Of a stretch of DNA of 64,000 bases, positions 44,890-52,380 are shown one piece after another. Source of the DNA: Cohnella herbarum (lineage in GTDB: Bacteria; Bacillota; Bacilli; Paenibacillales; Paenibacillaceae). The stretch's first letter is position 1, and the number at the start of each line of letters is the position of its first letter. Location of the stretch: the NCBI RefSeq assembly GCF_012849095.1, contig NZ_CP051680.1:6692001-6756000 (forward strand), read 5' to 3'. The notes under the pieces are model-generated. The model was not told the origin of the DNA. It saw only the letters and a program-made list of their open reading frames with translations, and did not search any database. Made by a program: the position numbers and the translations under genes.

Positions 44890-45045
44890 ATCTCAACAAC
44901 TTCACTTACAGTGAAGTGATGATAAGGAGTTGGAGTTAATGGCTGACACATCGCCGAATATTGGATTAAAGAAACCACTGGAAAATGAATTTGTTGATAT
45001 CGGAATTATCAATGGGAATATGGATAAAATCGACCAATCTCTTGG
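44890..45045 (+). repeat. Direct repeat, right copy (xkdU remnant and fibre 2 start)
   Basis: Gapless match to 41911-42066. The reading frame of the xkdU remnant is kept to its TAA, which overlaps the fibre 2 ATG exactly as in the left copy. Confidence 0.8.
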
Positions 45046-47530
45046 GCAAATGTCAAACTTACCGACTGCGGCTAAGGATGCTGCTGGGGCGATTTCGGAG
45101 ATACATGATCAATTGCGACATAAGCCTGGGGTACCTATTGCTTTAAACAATGGTGTTCAGATCGTGCAGGGTGGGGATGTACCCGCTATATTACATCCTT
45201 CTATGATAGGTAGGACATTGATTAACCTTTTGGGACGTGATGGTAATTGTGAGCAGTTGAACATATGGAACAGTTATCAAAATACCCATTCACTGGTAAC
45301 GACAAATGTAAAGTATGGTAACAATGCTATGAGACTAACACTCAACCCCGCCGCTGCTGGTGGTTATGGAAGTGCGTGGAGATACTTCTCTATTGTTGGA
45401 GGGAAGACATATCTGCTGCTCTTTGAGGGCAAAGTGGGAACTGGAACTAAGATGGCAGTCGGAGTAAGTGGTGGTGACGGAGCTACTATAGGAAATGAAG
45501 TGACGGATACAACCAAGTATTGTATTTCTTACCTAACGTGGACTGCCCCCGATTCTATAATGAGGCAGTTCTCTATTTATAGTTACGGAGCAGATAACAC
45601 TTTCAACTATGTAGATGGTGCGCGATTATTCGAAATCACAGCAACCGAAAAGATGTATATTGACGGGTTATCTGTTTTGACAGCACAGTCCTATATTGAG
45701 TCTAAATATCCTTATGTAGACGATATGAAGCATGTCAATTCAGTTTTTATGCGGAATCCGGGTAAGAATTTATTACCATTGTTTTCGGAATGGACACAGT
45801 ATTCAGGAACATCCACTGTCACCGAATTTAATACGTTAAGTCTTGATGCAAATTCTACCGTTCAAATGGACGTTCCCTGTATGCCTAATTATGATTACAC
45901 ATTTAGTGTGACTAATGTAGGAGGCGGGAGAATTTTAATCGCAACTTTTGATATTAGTATGTCTCTCATAGCTCAATCTAACTATGTAGTTGGTTCAAGT
46001 ATTAGTAAAGTAACGGAAGTAAATGCAAAATATATTCGTGTTGTTTTAGATACAACTGGACTAAGTGCTAAAGGTTTTACAAATCCTATGCTTAACATTG
46101 GTTCCATAGCCATTCCATTTGAACCACAGAAACCATCCTATTTGTATTTGCCAGATTGTAACTTACGATCCAATGTCGAAGGTAGTATCGCAGATAAGTT
46201 GTATACAGATGGGCAAGGTAAGCCAAGAGTTTCAAGACGGTTCAGGGAGACGATCTTAGATGGAACGCTGATGTATACGCATGATGGAGACTATACGGGA
46301 TATAAAAGGGTAAATACTTCATCTATTGGTGGCTGGGTTGGAGATACTACAGCGAATATCGGAATTAAATACGATGGAAAGTTGTTAACTTCAGTTACAA
46401 ATGTTCCCACTTTCTATGATGCGGTTCGGTTTAATAATGCTGGAATCTTATACATTTATATTGCCGACACTGACAGTGGTTGGGGAGAATCATACTCACC
46501 GTCACAAGATGAGATTAAGGCATATTTTAATGGGTGGAGAATGCACTTAGATGGATCTGGATATCAAACCCCGTTTAATGGGATGGGGACAAGGGGATGG
46601 CACTATCGAGTTGATGGGGTTACAAATCCAAGCGCAGGAAACGGGACGTTAATACTTCCTACTACTCAGGCTCCGTCCTTTACGCCATACCGCCTAATGT
46701 ACCAACTAGCCCAAAGCGTAGATGAAGCGGTCAACTATGAGGGTTCCTTAATGCTTCAAGAGGGTGCGAATCAAATTGAAGTGGGAACAGGGATTGTTGT
46801 TCAAGAAGCAGCAAAGCCATTAACAAATGGAACATCATATTATTTAAATAGGACAGATGTGGCAGGGAGTAATTTTAAACGCAGGGCATTAAGAACAATT
46901 AAAATCTATAAGAATGGCAACATAGACACTGTATGGAAGATAGATAACAATTCAGCAGGGAGTAGTGTAGTAAACGGAAGTTCGTGGGCGATGACGTTAA
47001 ATGCTAATCTTGATCCAACAGCCGCCTATTCCGTAACATACCTTGCCTTAGACACATACGCGCTAGGTATCGCACCACACTCAATCAACGCTGAATACGC
47101 GCCTAATATTCGAGAGTCCGTCGAGTCAATGGTTCGTGAAGTGGTAGAAGCGCGGACGGAAATATCAGTATTACGAAACACTAAGGTACAAAAACAACTG
47201 CCGCAATGGGTCGTACCAACGTTGTCGAACGGGTGGACATCTGCTGGAGGAATTCCGGTTAAATACTCTAAAGATGATTCCGGGAATGTGATTATTGATG
47301 GATACTGTTGGGGCGGAGTCGCAACCGAAGGGACAACAATATTTTTATTACCCAGAGATTATAGACCGACTGAGAGGGTATTGAGAGCAGTTCTCAGCCA
47401 TGTTCCTGACATTGCAAGTCCTTATATTATTGTGGGTACAAATGGTGAAGTTAAAATATACAAAGTAGCCGTAGGTGGAACCAACAATGACTTCTTTATG
47501 AATGGTGTGTCATTCCGGGCCGCACAATAG
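44939..47530 (+). CDS. Tail fibre protein 2 (long)
   Basis: ATG at 44939 behind AAGGAG; 863 residues. The first 60 residues nearly repeat fibre 1 (SPNIGLKKPLENEFVDIGI). The body differs: two beta-rich regions resembling carbohydrate-binding modules (LINLLGRDGNCEQLNIWNSY onward; NLLPLFSEWTQYSGTSTVTE), a shaft, then ALGIAPHSINAEYAPNIRE, a coiled stretch (EVVEARTEISVLRNTK) and a C-terminal tip (GYCWGGVATEGTTIFLLP). AT-rich, as usual for exchanged fibres. It likely sets a different killing or binding range from fibre 1. Confidence 0.88.
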   Translation: MADTSPNIGLKKPLENEFVDIGIINGNMDKIDQSLGQMSNLPTAAKDAAGAISEIHDQLRHKPGVPIALNNGVQIVQGGDVPAILHPSMIGRTLINLLGRDGNCEQLNIWNSYQNTHSLVTTNVKYGNNAMRLTLNPAAAGGYGSAWRYFSIVGGKTYLLLFEGKVGTGTKMAVGVSGGDGATIGNEVTDTTKYCISYLTWTAPDSIMRQFSIYSYGADNTFNYVDGARLFEITATEKMYIDGLSVLTAQSYIESKYPYVDDMKHVNSVFMRNPGKNLLPLFSEWTQYSGTSTVTEFNTLSLDANSTVQMDVPCMPNYDYTFSVTNVGGGRILIATFDISMSLIAQSNYVVGSSISKVTEVNAKYIRVVLDTTGLSAKGFTNPMLNIGSIAIPFEPQKPSYLYLPDCNLRSNVEGSIADKLYTDGQGKPRVSRRFRETILDGTLMYTHDGDYTGYKRVNTSSIGGWVGDTTANIGIKYDGKLLTSVTNVPTFYDAVRFNNAGILYIYIADTDSGWGESYSPSQDEIKAYFNGWRMHLDGSGYQTPFNGMGTRGWHYRVDGVTNPSAGNGTLILPTTQAPSFTPYRLMYQLAQSVDEAVNYEGSLMLQEGANQIEVGTGIVVQEAAKPLTNGTSYYLNRTDVAGSNFKRRALRTIKIYKNGNIDTVWKIDNNSAGSSVVNGSSWAMTLNANLDPTAAYSVTYLALDTYALGIAPHSINAEYAPNIRESVESMVREVVEARTEISVLRNTKVQKQLPQWVVPTLSNGWTSAGGIPVKYSKDDSGNVIIDGYCWGGVATEGTTIFLLPRDYRPTERVLRAVLSHVPDIASPYIIVGTNGEVKIYKVAVGGTNNDFFMNGVSFRAAQ

Positions 47531-47542
47531 GAGGATTGAATA

Positions 47543-47974
47543 ATGAGAGAAGCACTAAAAATCGACCTTGAAGGCAATATAGTAGATGTAGAATTAGTAG
47601 GTGAAGAGCTAAATGAATTACATCCCATTTCAGAACAAGACCCGGATAAACCGGAGGTTATGAACATCACCGGATATCTCACAACAAAGAGAGTACCAGA
47701 AGGAACCTATAAACCCGTTTATGACTTCGATACAGACGAGTTTCGTGAAGGTTTAACCCAACAAGAAATAGAAGCAATCAAAAACGAGCCACAACCGGAA
47801 ACGGACGCCCAGAAGATAGCGAGGCTAGAGTCCGAAAGTGTCGATACAATGCTAGCTCTAGCCGAGATATACGAAATGGCTTTGATAGCCAACTCGGCAC
47901 TTGGACAGAAAGCTGTTGATACGACAAGTGGGTTTGGGAAGCTTACAAGATTATTCTCCGCCAACAAGCTGTAA
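47543..47974 (+). CDS. XkdW-like fibre accessory protein, probably cut by an in-frame stop
   Basis: 143 residues after SD GGAGGATTG. N-terminal strand-rich domain (ALKIDLEGNIVDVELVGEE), central linker, C-terminal helix (EIYEMALIANSALGQK). After the TAA at 47972 the same frame stays open for 26 more codons (SIKAQALAIEGLSTHIATLE... GGGK) and ends beside the SD of the next gene, as expected for the original end. So the last helix seems to have been lost through one nonsense codon. Confidence 0.7.
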   Translation: MREALKIDLEGNIVDVELVGEELNELHPISEQDPDKPEVMNITGYLTTKRVPEGTYKPVYDFDTDEFREGLTQQEIEAIKNEPQPETDAQKIARLESESVDTMLALAEIYEMALIANSALGQKAVDTTSGFGKLTRLFSANKL

Positions 47975-48058
47975 TCAATCAAAGCCCAAGCACTGGCGAT
48001 CGAAGGACTATCAACCCATATCGCCACATTAGAATCCAACGGAGGAGGCAAATAACTA

Positions 48059-48166
48059 ATGGCACAAATATACGCAAACTTAATCAGAAAAGGTTTAAAA
48101 ACGATCGATGACGTTCCTACTGAAAAGCGACCAGAAGTTGAAGCTATTCTAGCAAGAGATGTTTAA
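48059..48166 (+). CDS. xkdX: XkdX-family small protein
   Basis: 35 residues with SD GGAGGAGG. Sequence AQIYANLIRKGLKTIDDVPT then KRPEVEAILARDV shows the XkdX pattern (LI-x-x-G, TI-x-x-VP, final helix). Ends fibre cassette 2 and precedes the lysis genes. Confidence 0.8.
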   Translation: MAQIYANLIRKGLKTIDDVPTEKRPEVEAILARDV

Positions 48167-48217
48167 ACGGCTATAGAAATAAAATGTAGCCCTAACCCCC
48201 ACCCAGGAGGTGAAACC

Positions 48218-48478
48218 ATGTCCAGCGAAGAAGCGCGCGTGCTCTCGGATATCCGGGAGCGCGTTGTTCGTGTGGAGACGAAGATCGATGCGATGACCGA
48301 TGTACGCGATACGGCGGAGGCGGCGAGAGACGCGGCGCTTCAGGCGCTGCAGTCGGCTAAGTCCGCCCATCTGCGGTTAGACGAGATCGCCGACAACCAG
48401 CGTTGGTTATGGCGGACGCTTGTCGGTGCCATACTGGCGGCCGTGATTGCGGCCGTGACCAACTTGCAGGGAGGATGA
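48218..48478 (+). CDS. xhlA: XhlA-like holin partner
   Basis: 86 residues, SD AGGAGGTG. Amphipathic N-terminal coiled coil (VLSDIRERVVRVETKIDAM... AALQALQSAKSAHLRLDEI) and a C-terminal membrane helix after RWLWRTLVGAILAAVIAAV. This is the haemolysin XhlA build, which works with a holin to open the membrane for the endolysin. Confidence 0.88.
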   Translation: MSSEEARVLSDIRERVVRVETKIDAMTDVRDTAEAARDAALQALQSAKSAHLRLDEIADNQRWLWRTLVGAILAAVIAAVTNLQGG

Positions 48479-48485
48479 ATACAAT

Positions 48486-48743
48486 ATGGACAGCCTTACA
48501 TTGTTAACCGACAAAGCGGTCATGCTAGCGCCTATCGTTGCCGCGTACGTGGGAATCGCGAAAGAATTCCGTATCCCCAGCCAATACTATCATCTAATCA
48601 GCCTATTAATCGCAGCCCTCTTCGTGCTGGTTCCTAGCCATGTGCAGCAGACGCTAACGACCATCTCGATCATTGGATTGACGGCGTCGGGCGTGTATCA
48701 TTTTACTAAGAAGAGGGAGGATCAGCCGAATGGCAAAGCTTAG
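48486..48743 (+). CDS. Phage-type holin
   Basis: 85 residues with hydrophobic segments at about 12-27 (VMLAPIVAAYVGIA), 35-53 (YHLISLLIAALFVLVP) and 57-72 (TTISIIGLTASGVYHF) and a charged tail (KKREDQPNGK). Located between XhlA-like and endolysin genes, overlapping the latter by 14 bp. Takes the XhlB position. Confidence 0.82.
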   Translation: MDSLTLLTDKAVMLAPIVAAYVGIAKEFRIPSQYYHLISLLIAALFVLVPSHVQQTLTTISIIGLTASGVYHFTKKREDQPNGKA

Positions 48744-49506
48744 CAAGTCGCAATTTATCGCTGCTTTAGCGCCCATGGCGATTCGCGTTAGGCAAGAGGG
48801 TTCTCCGTTGTTCCCGTCTGTCCGATTGGCGCAGAATTTGCTAGAGACCGGCGGGGTGATCCATCCATGGAACAATCTCGGCGGCATTAAGGTGGGTAGC
48901 GGCAAAGCGAATGCATACTGGCATGGGCAGTGGGTACGTAAAGGAACATGGGAAGTGGAAAATGGCACGACCGTGGACACCTCGGCACTGTTCCGAGCTT
49001 ACGATAGCGTCTACGATTTCTACAAGGATCAGGACTTGCTATTCCAGCTTTCCCGCTATGAGCGGGTTAGGAAAGCCCAATCGCCAAGCCAGCAAGCGGA
49101 GGCGCTGCGCCTCTGCGGTTATGCCACCGATCCGCAATACGGAGCCAAAATCATCTCGATTATTCAAGCCAATAAACTCACGCAATACGATGATCTTGCC
49201 GCGCCGGTCGATAATAACCCTAAGCCGGCTGTCACTCTAGTTCCGATTTCGGTAAACGGGGTTCAAGTAGCCGAAGGCCAAACTTCGGATAGCCAGACTT
49301 GGGTACCCGCTAGAGTCGTTGGAGAATCCTTGCAAATCAAAGTGGGCTGGAACGGACAATCCGTTACCGCCAATGGTATCATTTTAGCGACGAGACTCAT
49401 CGATGGCAAAGGTTATGTACCCATCCGCGATCTGGCGGCTGCGAATCCGAAGGCGAAGGTAGCTTGGAACAAAGAGACCCACGCCGTCGACATTCTTTTG
49501 AATTGA
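48730..49506 (+). CDS. Endolysin: glucosaminidase with copper-amine-oxidase-like domain
   Basis: 258 residues, SD GGGAGGAT. Residues 1-155 form a FlgJ/LytG-type endo-beta-N-acetylglucosaminidase: RLAQNLLETGGV with the catalytic Glu, NLGGIKVG, FRAYDSVYDFYKDQ and CGYATDPQYG. Residues 170-258 are a copper amine oxidase N-terminal-like stalk domain (VPISVNGVQVAEGQT, WVPARVVGESL, GKGYVPIRDLA), often seen on Paenibacillaceae wall proteins. No signal peptide, so export needs the holin. Last gene of the cluster. Confidence 0.92.
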   Translation: MAKLSKSQFIAALAPMAIRVRQEGSPLFPSVRLAQNLLETGGVIHPWNNLGGIKVGSGKANAYWHGQWVRKGTWEVENGTTVDTSALFRAYDSVYDFYKDQDLLFQLSRYERVRKAQSPSQQAEALRLCGYATDPQYGAKIISIIQANKLTQYDDLAAPVDNNPKPAVTLVPISVNGVQVAEGQTSDSQTWVPARVVGESLQIKVGWNGQSVTANGIILATRLIDGKGYVPIRDLAAANPKAKVAWNKETHAVDILLN

Positions 49507-49508
49507 TT

Positions 49509-50102
49509 TTAAGCGACAACTTCCGGATAAAGCATGATTTTGCGAATGAACAGAATCGAAGTCCCCTCGGGAGCGGTCAAATAAAACTTGTATTTTCCGA
49601 TGCCCGGCACCGTCATCTCGACGTTCTCGTTCGTGATTCGCCGCAGGACGATGCCGGACTTCGTTTTGAGCATTTTCCCGCGATATAAGATTTCCGCTTC
49701 CTCGTAGGGCAGATCCTCTCCCGTCAAATTCGAGGAGCCCGCAGTTACGACGTCGATACCGTTAGCCTTCCAAGGCTGATGCCCCTCGTCATGCTGCCGA
49801 AAAACATGTTCCTCCAGATAAACGATCTCTCCGTTTCGGTAATAAGGAATTTCCGTTCGCGTGCGTTTGAACATATCGTCAGAGAGAAAATAGAGCACAA
49901 GAGGCCGTGTCTGATAGACGATGGTACGAGGTGGTTGAGTTGCTGGATATTGCGGCTGTGAAGCAGTGTGTTTTACGGAATCTATCGATTGTCCGCTAAC
50001 AACAACCTCTTCGTCGGGAATCGGATTCGATTGGCATCCCGCAAGAACGAACGTGCAAACCAATAGCATTTTCCAGATCAGGTTCCGGCTCATCGCTATC
50101 AT
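49509..50102 (-). CDS. Lipoprotein of unknown function
   Basis: 197 residues (or 194 from the second ATG at 50093). Lipobox LAGC after a hydrophobic stretch, then a Ser/Thr/Pro/Gln-rich linker and a beta-rich domain (LVLYFLSDDMFKRTRTEIPY, VPGIGKYKFYLTAPEGTSI). It converges with the endolysin gene, stops 2 bp apart. Marks return to chromosomal genes. Confidence 0.82.
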   Translation of the reverse strand: MIAMSRNLIWKMLLVCTFVLAGCQSNPIPDEEVVVSGQSIDSVKHTASQPQYPATQPPRTIVYQTRPLVLYFLSDDMFKRTRTEIPYYRNGEIVYLEEHVFRQHDEGHQPWKANGIDVVTAGSSNLTGEDLPYEEAEILYRGKMLKTKSGIVLRRITNENVEMTVPGIGKYKFYLTAPEGTSILFIRKIMLYPEVVA

Positions 50103-50267
50103 CTTCCTCTCTCGCTATGTCATTCCTTCCGTACTCGGACAATCAATAGACGATTCTCTTTGGCGAAAAGTTGGGTGAAAGTACCCCTCGCAACATTGCT
50201 GCATATTCTATAGGCAATTATACTGCCGACAGTCACAATGAGGCAGATTTAGAGGGGGGACGTCCCT

Positions 50268-51113
50268 GTGCCGCAAATTCCGAATTTTCCTCAGAACTTG
50301 ATCGAGGAGCATAAGCAGTGGCACCATGCTAGGCATAACGTGGATATTAACAATCCTCCGCCCGGTTACGGTTTGGAGTTTTTGCAATTCCACCGCAACT
50401 TCATCGCTCGCGCATTGGCTTGGTACAACCAGAACGGGAACGATCCTAGTCTCGTTGAGCCTTGGCCGTCCGTTCCGGAGCCGATCAGGCAGGCGCCTTG
50501 CTATAACAAAGCCGCGGAAGCTCGCATCTTGTTCCAGCCTGAATCATTCGCTAGCGCGGACGAATTGGGCCGATTTATCGAGTCGTCCAATCTGCATGCC
50601 TGCATTCATCAGGAATCGGCCAGATTGTACGCGGATCAAGACATTAACGATTTCGACGTCGCTCCGCATGAAACGGTCTTTTATAACATTCATGGCATGA
50701 TCGACCGCTGGTGGCGCAATTGGGAAGGTTTAGGTCGATTCCGCGAGGAAGGCGGCTATTGGTGCGGCAAGTTCGAAGGGGAAGACGACGAGATTCTATT
50801 GTATAGCTCGTTATTCGGGGATTGGTGGTTAGGGAAGCTGCAGCAAAATCAAGGCATGGATCGCAAGGAAACAAGGGTGGAGTGGTCGGTCATCGGAGAT
50901 AGCCGGGAGTTCGGTTCGATGGGCGACGATCGTCCTTTTCGCGTATGGGACGCGGATGGAGACGGTAAGCTCGAGGTGTTGTTCCATCATCCGGCGAGAG
51001 ACTGCTGGATCGAGGGGAAGGTAAGGAACGGACGGATTATGTGGCAACCCGTCCGGTTACAGCTTAGCGGGGCTTCATCTACCGCGCTTGAACCAGTTCT
51101 CGCAAAAACTTAA
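50268..51113 (+). CDS. Tyrosinase-like type 3 copper protein
   Basis: GTG after AGAGGGGGGA; 281 residues. CuA-like region: HKQWHHARHNVD and FLQFHRNFI (family FLPWHRxxL). CuB-like region: LHACIHQE and ETVFYNIHGMIDRWW (family DPxFxxHHxxIDRxW). All six His positions can be filled, although the CuB HH pair has one His (IHG). After about residue 165 a domain resembling an FG-GAP/EF-hand segment (RVWDADGDGKLEVLFHHP) follows. No signal peptide. It may be an oxidase of phenols or a copper protein of other function. Its end overlaps the convergent Nudix gene by 35 bp. Confidence 0.78.
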   Translation: MPQIPNFPQNLIEEHKQWHHARHNVDINNPPPGYGLEFLQFHRNFIARALAWYNQNGNDPSLVEPWPSVPEPIRQAPCYNKAAEARILFQPESFASADELGRFIESSNLHACIHQESARLYADQDINDFDVAPHETVFYNIHGMIDRWWRNWEGLGRFREEGGYWCGKFEGEDDEILLYSSLFGDWWLGKLQQNQGMDRKETRVEWSVIGDSREFGSMGDDRPFRVWDADGDGKLEVLFHHPARDCWIEGKVRNGRIMWQPVRLQLSGASSTALEPVLAKT

Positions 51114-51786
51114 AAACGGAAATATAGTAATCATAATCCCGGAAAACGAACGAGCTGCGGGTGACCCTGGTTTCCGCCTCCTGCAGCTTGCCGGATCGGA
51201 GCTCCACGCCTTGCGCCGCAATGGCTTCGACGTTCCCTTCCATTAACGAGATTAACGCTTCCGCGTCCGCCTCGTACAATCCGGCAACTTCCTCCTCTTG
51301 CAGACGGAAGTCGGACAGTTGCATCGAAGTGACCAGACCGTAGACGTGGCTTATTTCGGCATCGACGTATCGGACACCTCCGAATACGCCGGTTCCTTGT
51401 TCGCGAATGATCCCGTATTCCCGAAGCTGTTGGAAGTCCGCTTTTACGCCAAGTTCCTCGTCCAGCTCTCGAACGACCGCGCGGGGCGTTTCTCCGGCTT
51501 CGATATGGCCCGCGGCCGTAATGTCGAAGCAACCGGGATTCGTGTCCTTGTTCGCCGAACGCTGTTGGAACAAGATCTTGGCGCTCACACCCGCGTCCGA
51601 TCCTTTCCCAGCGCCTGAGCCCGCAACTAAACCTGCCTCCTCGCCTTCGCCGCTTACGGAATCTGCATTGCGGACAAGCCAGCAGTGCACGGTCTGATGC
51701 CATAATCCCTTCGCATGAACCTCGCTTCGCTCCGCTATGCCTGTCCAATTCCCTTGTTCATCATAGACATCGAACATTTCAGCCAT
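51079..51786 (-). CDS. Nudix hydrolase (IPP isomerase-like subfamily)
   Basis: 235 residues. Start EMFDVYDEQGNWTGIAERSE and HQTVHCWLV match the YfcD/isopentenyl-isomerase-like Nudix group. The Nudix box is GHIEAGETPRAVV then RELDEELGV: six residues rather than seven separate the first Glu and the RE pair, a rare shortening. A Gly/Ala/Ser-rich insert (about residues 45-65) interrupts the first strands. Activity therefore uncertain. Confidence 0.85.
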   Translation of the reverse strand: MAEMFDVYDEQGNWTGIAERSEVHAKGLWHQTVHCWLVRNADSVSGEGEEAGLVAGSGAGKGSDAGVSAKILFQQRSANKDTNPGCFDITAAGHIEAGETPRAVVRELDEELGVKADFQQLREYGIIREQGTGVFGGVRYVDAEISHVYGLVTSMQLSDFRLQEEEVAGLYEADAEALISLMEGNVEAIAAQGVELRSGKLQEAETRVTRSSFVFRDYDYYISVFKFLRELVQAR

Positions 51787-51792
51787 GCCTGA

Positions 51793-52275
51793 TTACCCTT
51801 GGGCTGTAGAAGCTTTTACAGGAGTCACTTCGGAAGTACAGTGTCCGCAGCGGGAAGCCGCTAACGGAATCGCCGTCAGGCAATAAGGGCAATCGCGCGT
51901 CGTAGGCTCCGCGGCAGCAGGCGCTTCCTTTTCCTTCTTGCGGCTGAGCTTGTTCAAAAACTTCACGAGCATGAACACGCAGAAAGCAACGAGGATGAAG
52001 TCGATAAGGATGTTGATGAATTGTCCGTAGGCGATGACGGGGACTTCTTTTTGTGCCTCTGTTAGTGTTTTAGCCGAAGTAGATCCTAGCGGGAGATATA
52101 AATCTTTGAAATCTACGTTCCCTAGCAATTTTCCAATAGGAGGCATGACAATATCGTTCACGAGAGAGGTGACGATCTTGCCGAAAGCCGCCCCGATGAT
52201 AACCCCGACTGCTAAATCCACGACGTTGCCACGCATGGCAAAAGTTTTAAATTCGTTTAAAGTTGAGCGAAACAT
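51793..52275 (-). CDS. mscL: Large-conductance mechanosensitive channel MscL with C-terminal zinc ribbon
   Basis: ATG at 52275 behind GGAGG. 160 residues: MscL core [20 protein letters not shown], first helix with [19 protein letters not shown], periplasmic loop, second helix near 85-105 ([20 protein letters not shown]). Standard MscL is 130-150 residues; here the cytosolic tail carries CPYC and CGHC, a zinc ribbon. Releases solutes on hypo-osmotic shock. The ribbon may assemble the cytoplasmic bundle. Confidence 0.94.
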   Translation of the reverse strand: MFRSTLNEFKTFAMRGNVVDLAVGVIIGAAFGKIVTSLVNDIVMPPIGKLLGNVDFKDLYLPLGSTSAKTLTEAQKEVPVIAYGQFINILIDFILVAFCVFMLVKFLNKLSRKKEKEAPAAAEPTTRDCPYCLTAIPLAASRCGHCTSEVTPVKASTAQG

Positions 52276-52380
52276 TTGTATAACCTCCATTTTTTGACTT
52301 TGACGGAAAAGGAATTTGCTGGTATTCGTCGAATCCTAATACACGAAAGCAACAAATGTCAGTTTCTGCGAGGGATCATA

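Larger units (their letters stand above)
44324..44938 (+). pseudogene. Decayed DNA between the two fibre cassettes
   Basis: 615 bp without an intact gene. It holds a diverged direct repeat, a fragment with a start codon (MEDEILQLAALVGFIRRFGL, from 44643), another in a different frame (ILSNLYDTGIVKVVNEETKA, ending at 44860), and a copy of the xkdU C-terminus (NNFTYSEVMIRSWS) just before fibre 2. The region looks like the scar of earlier fibre or chaperone genes. Confidence 0.75.

Noticed and set aside
47719..48051. 110-codon minus-strand frame
   Set aside because: Antisense to the XkdW-like gene and its post-stop frame, without start signals or motifs.
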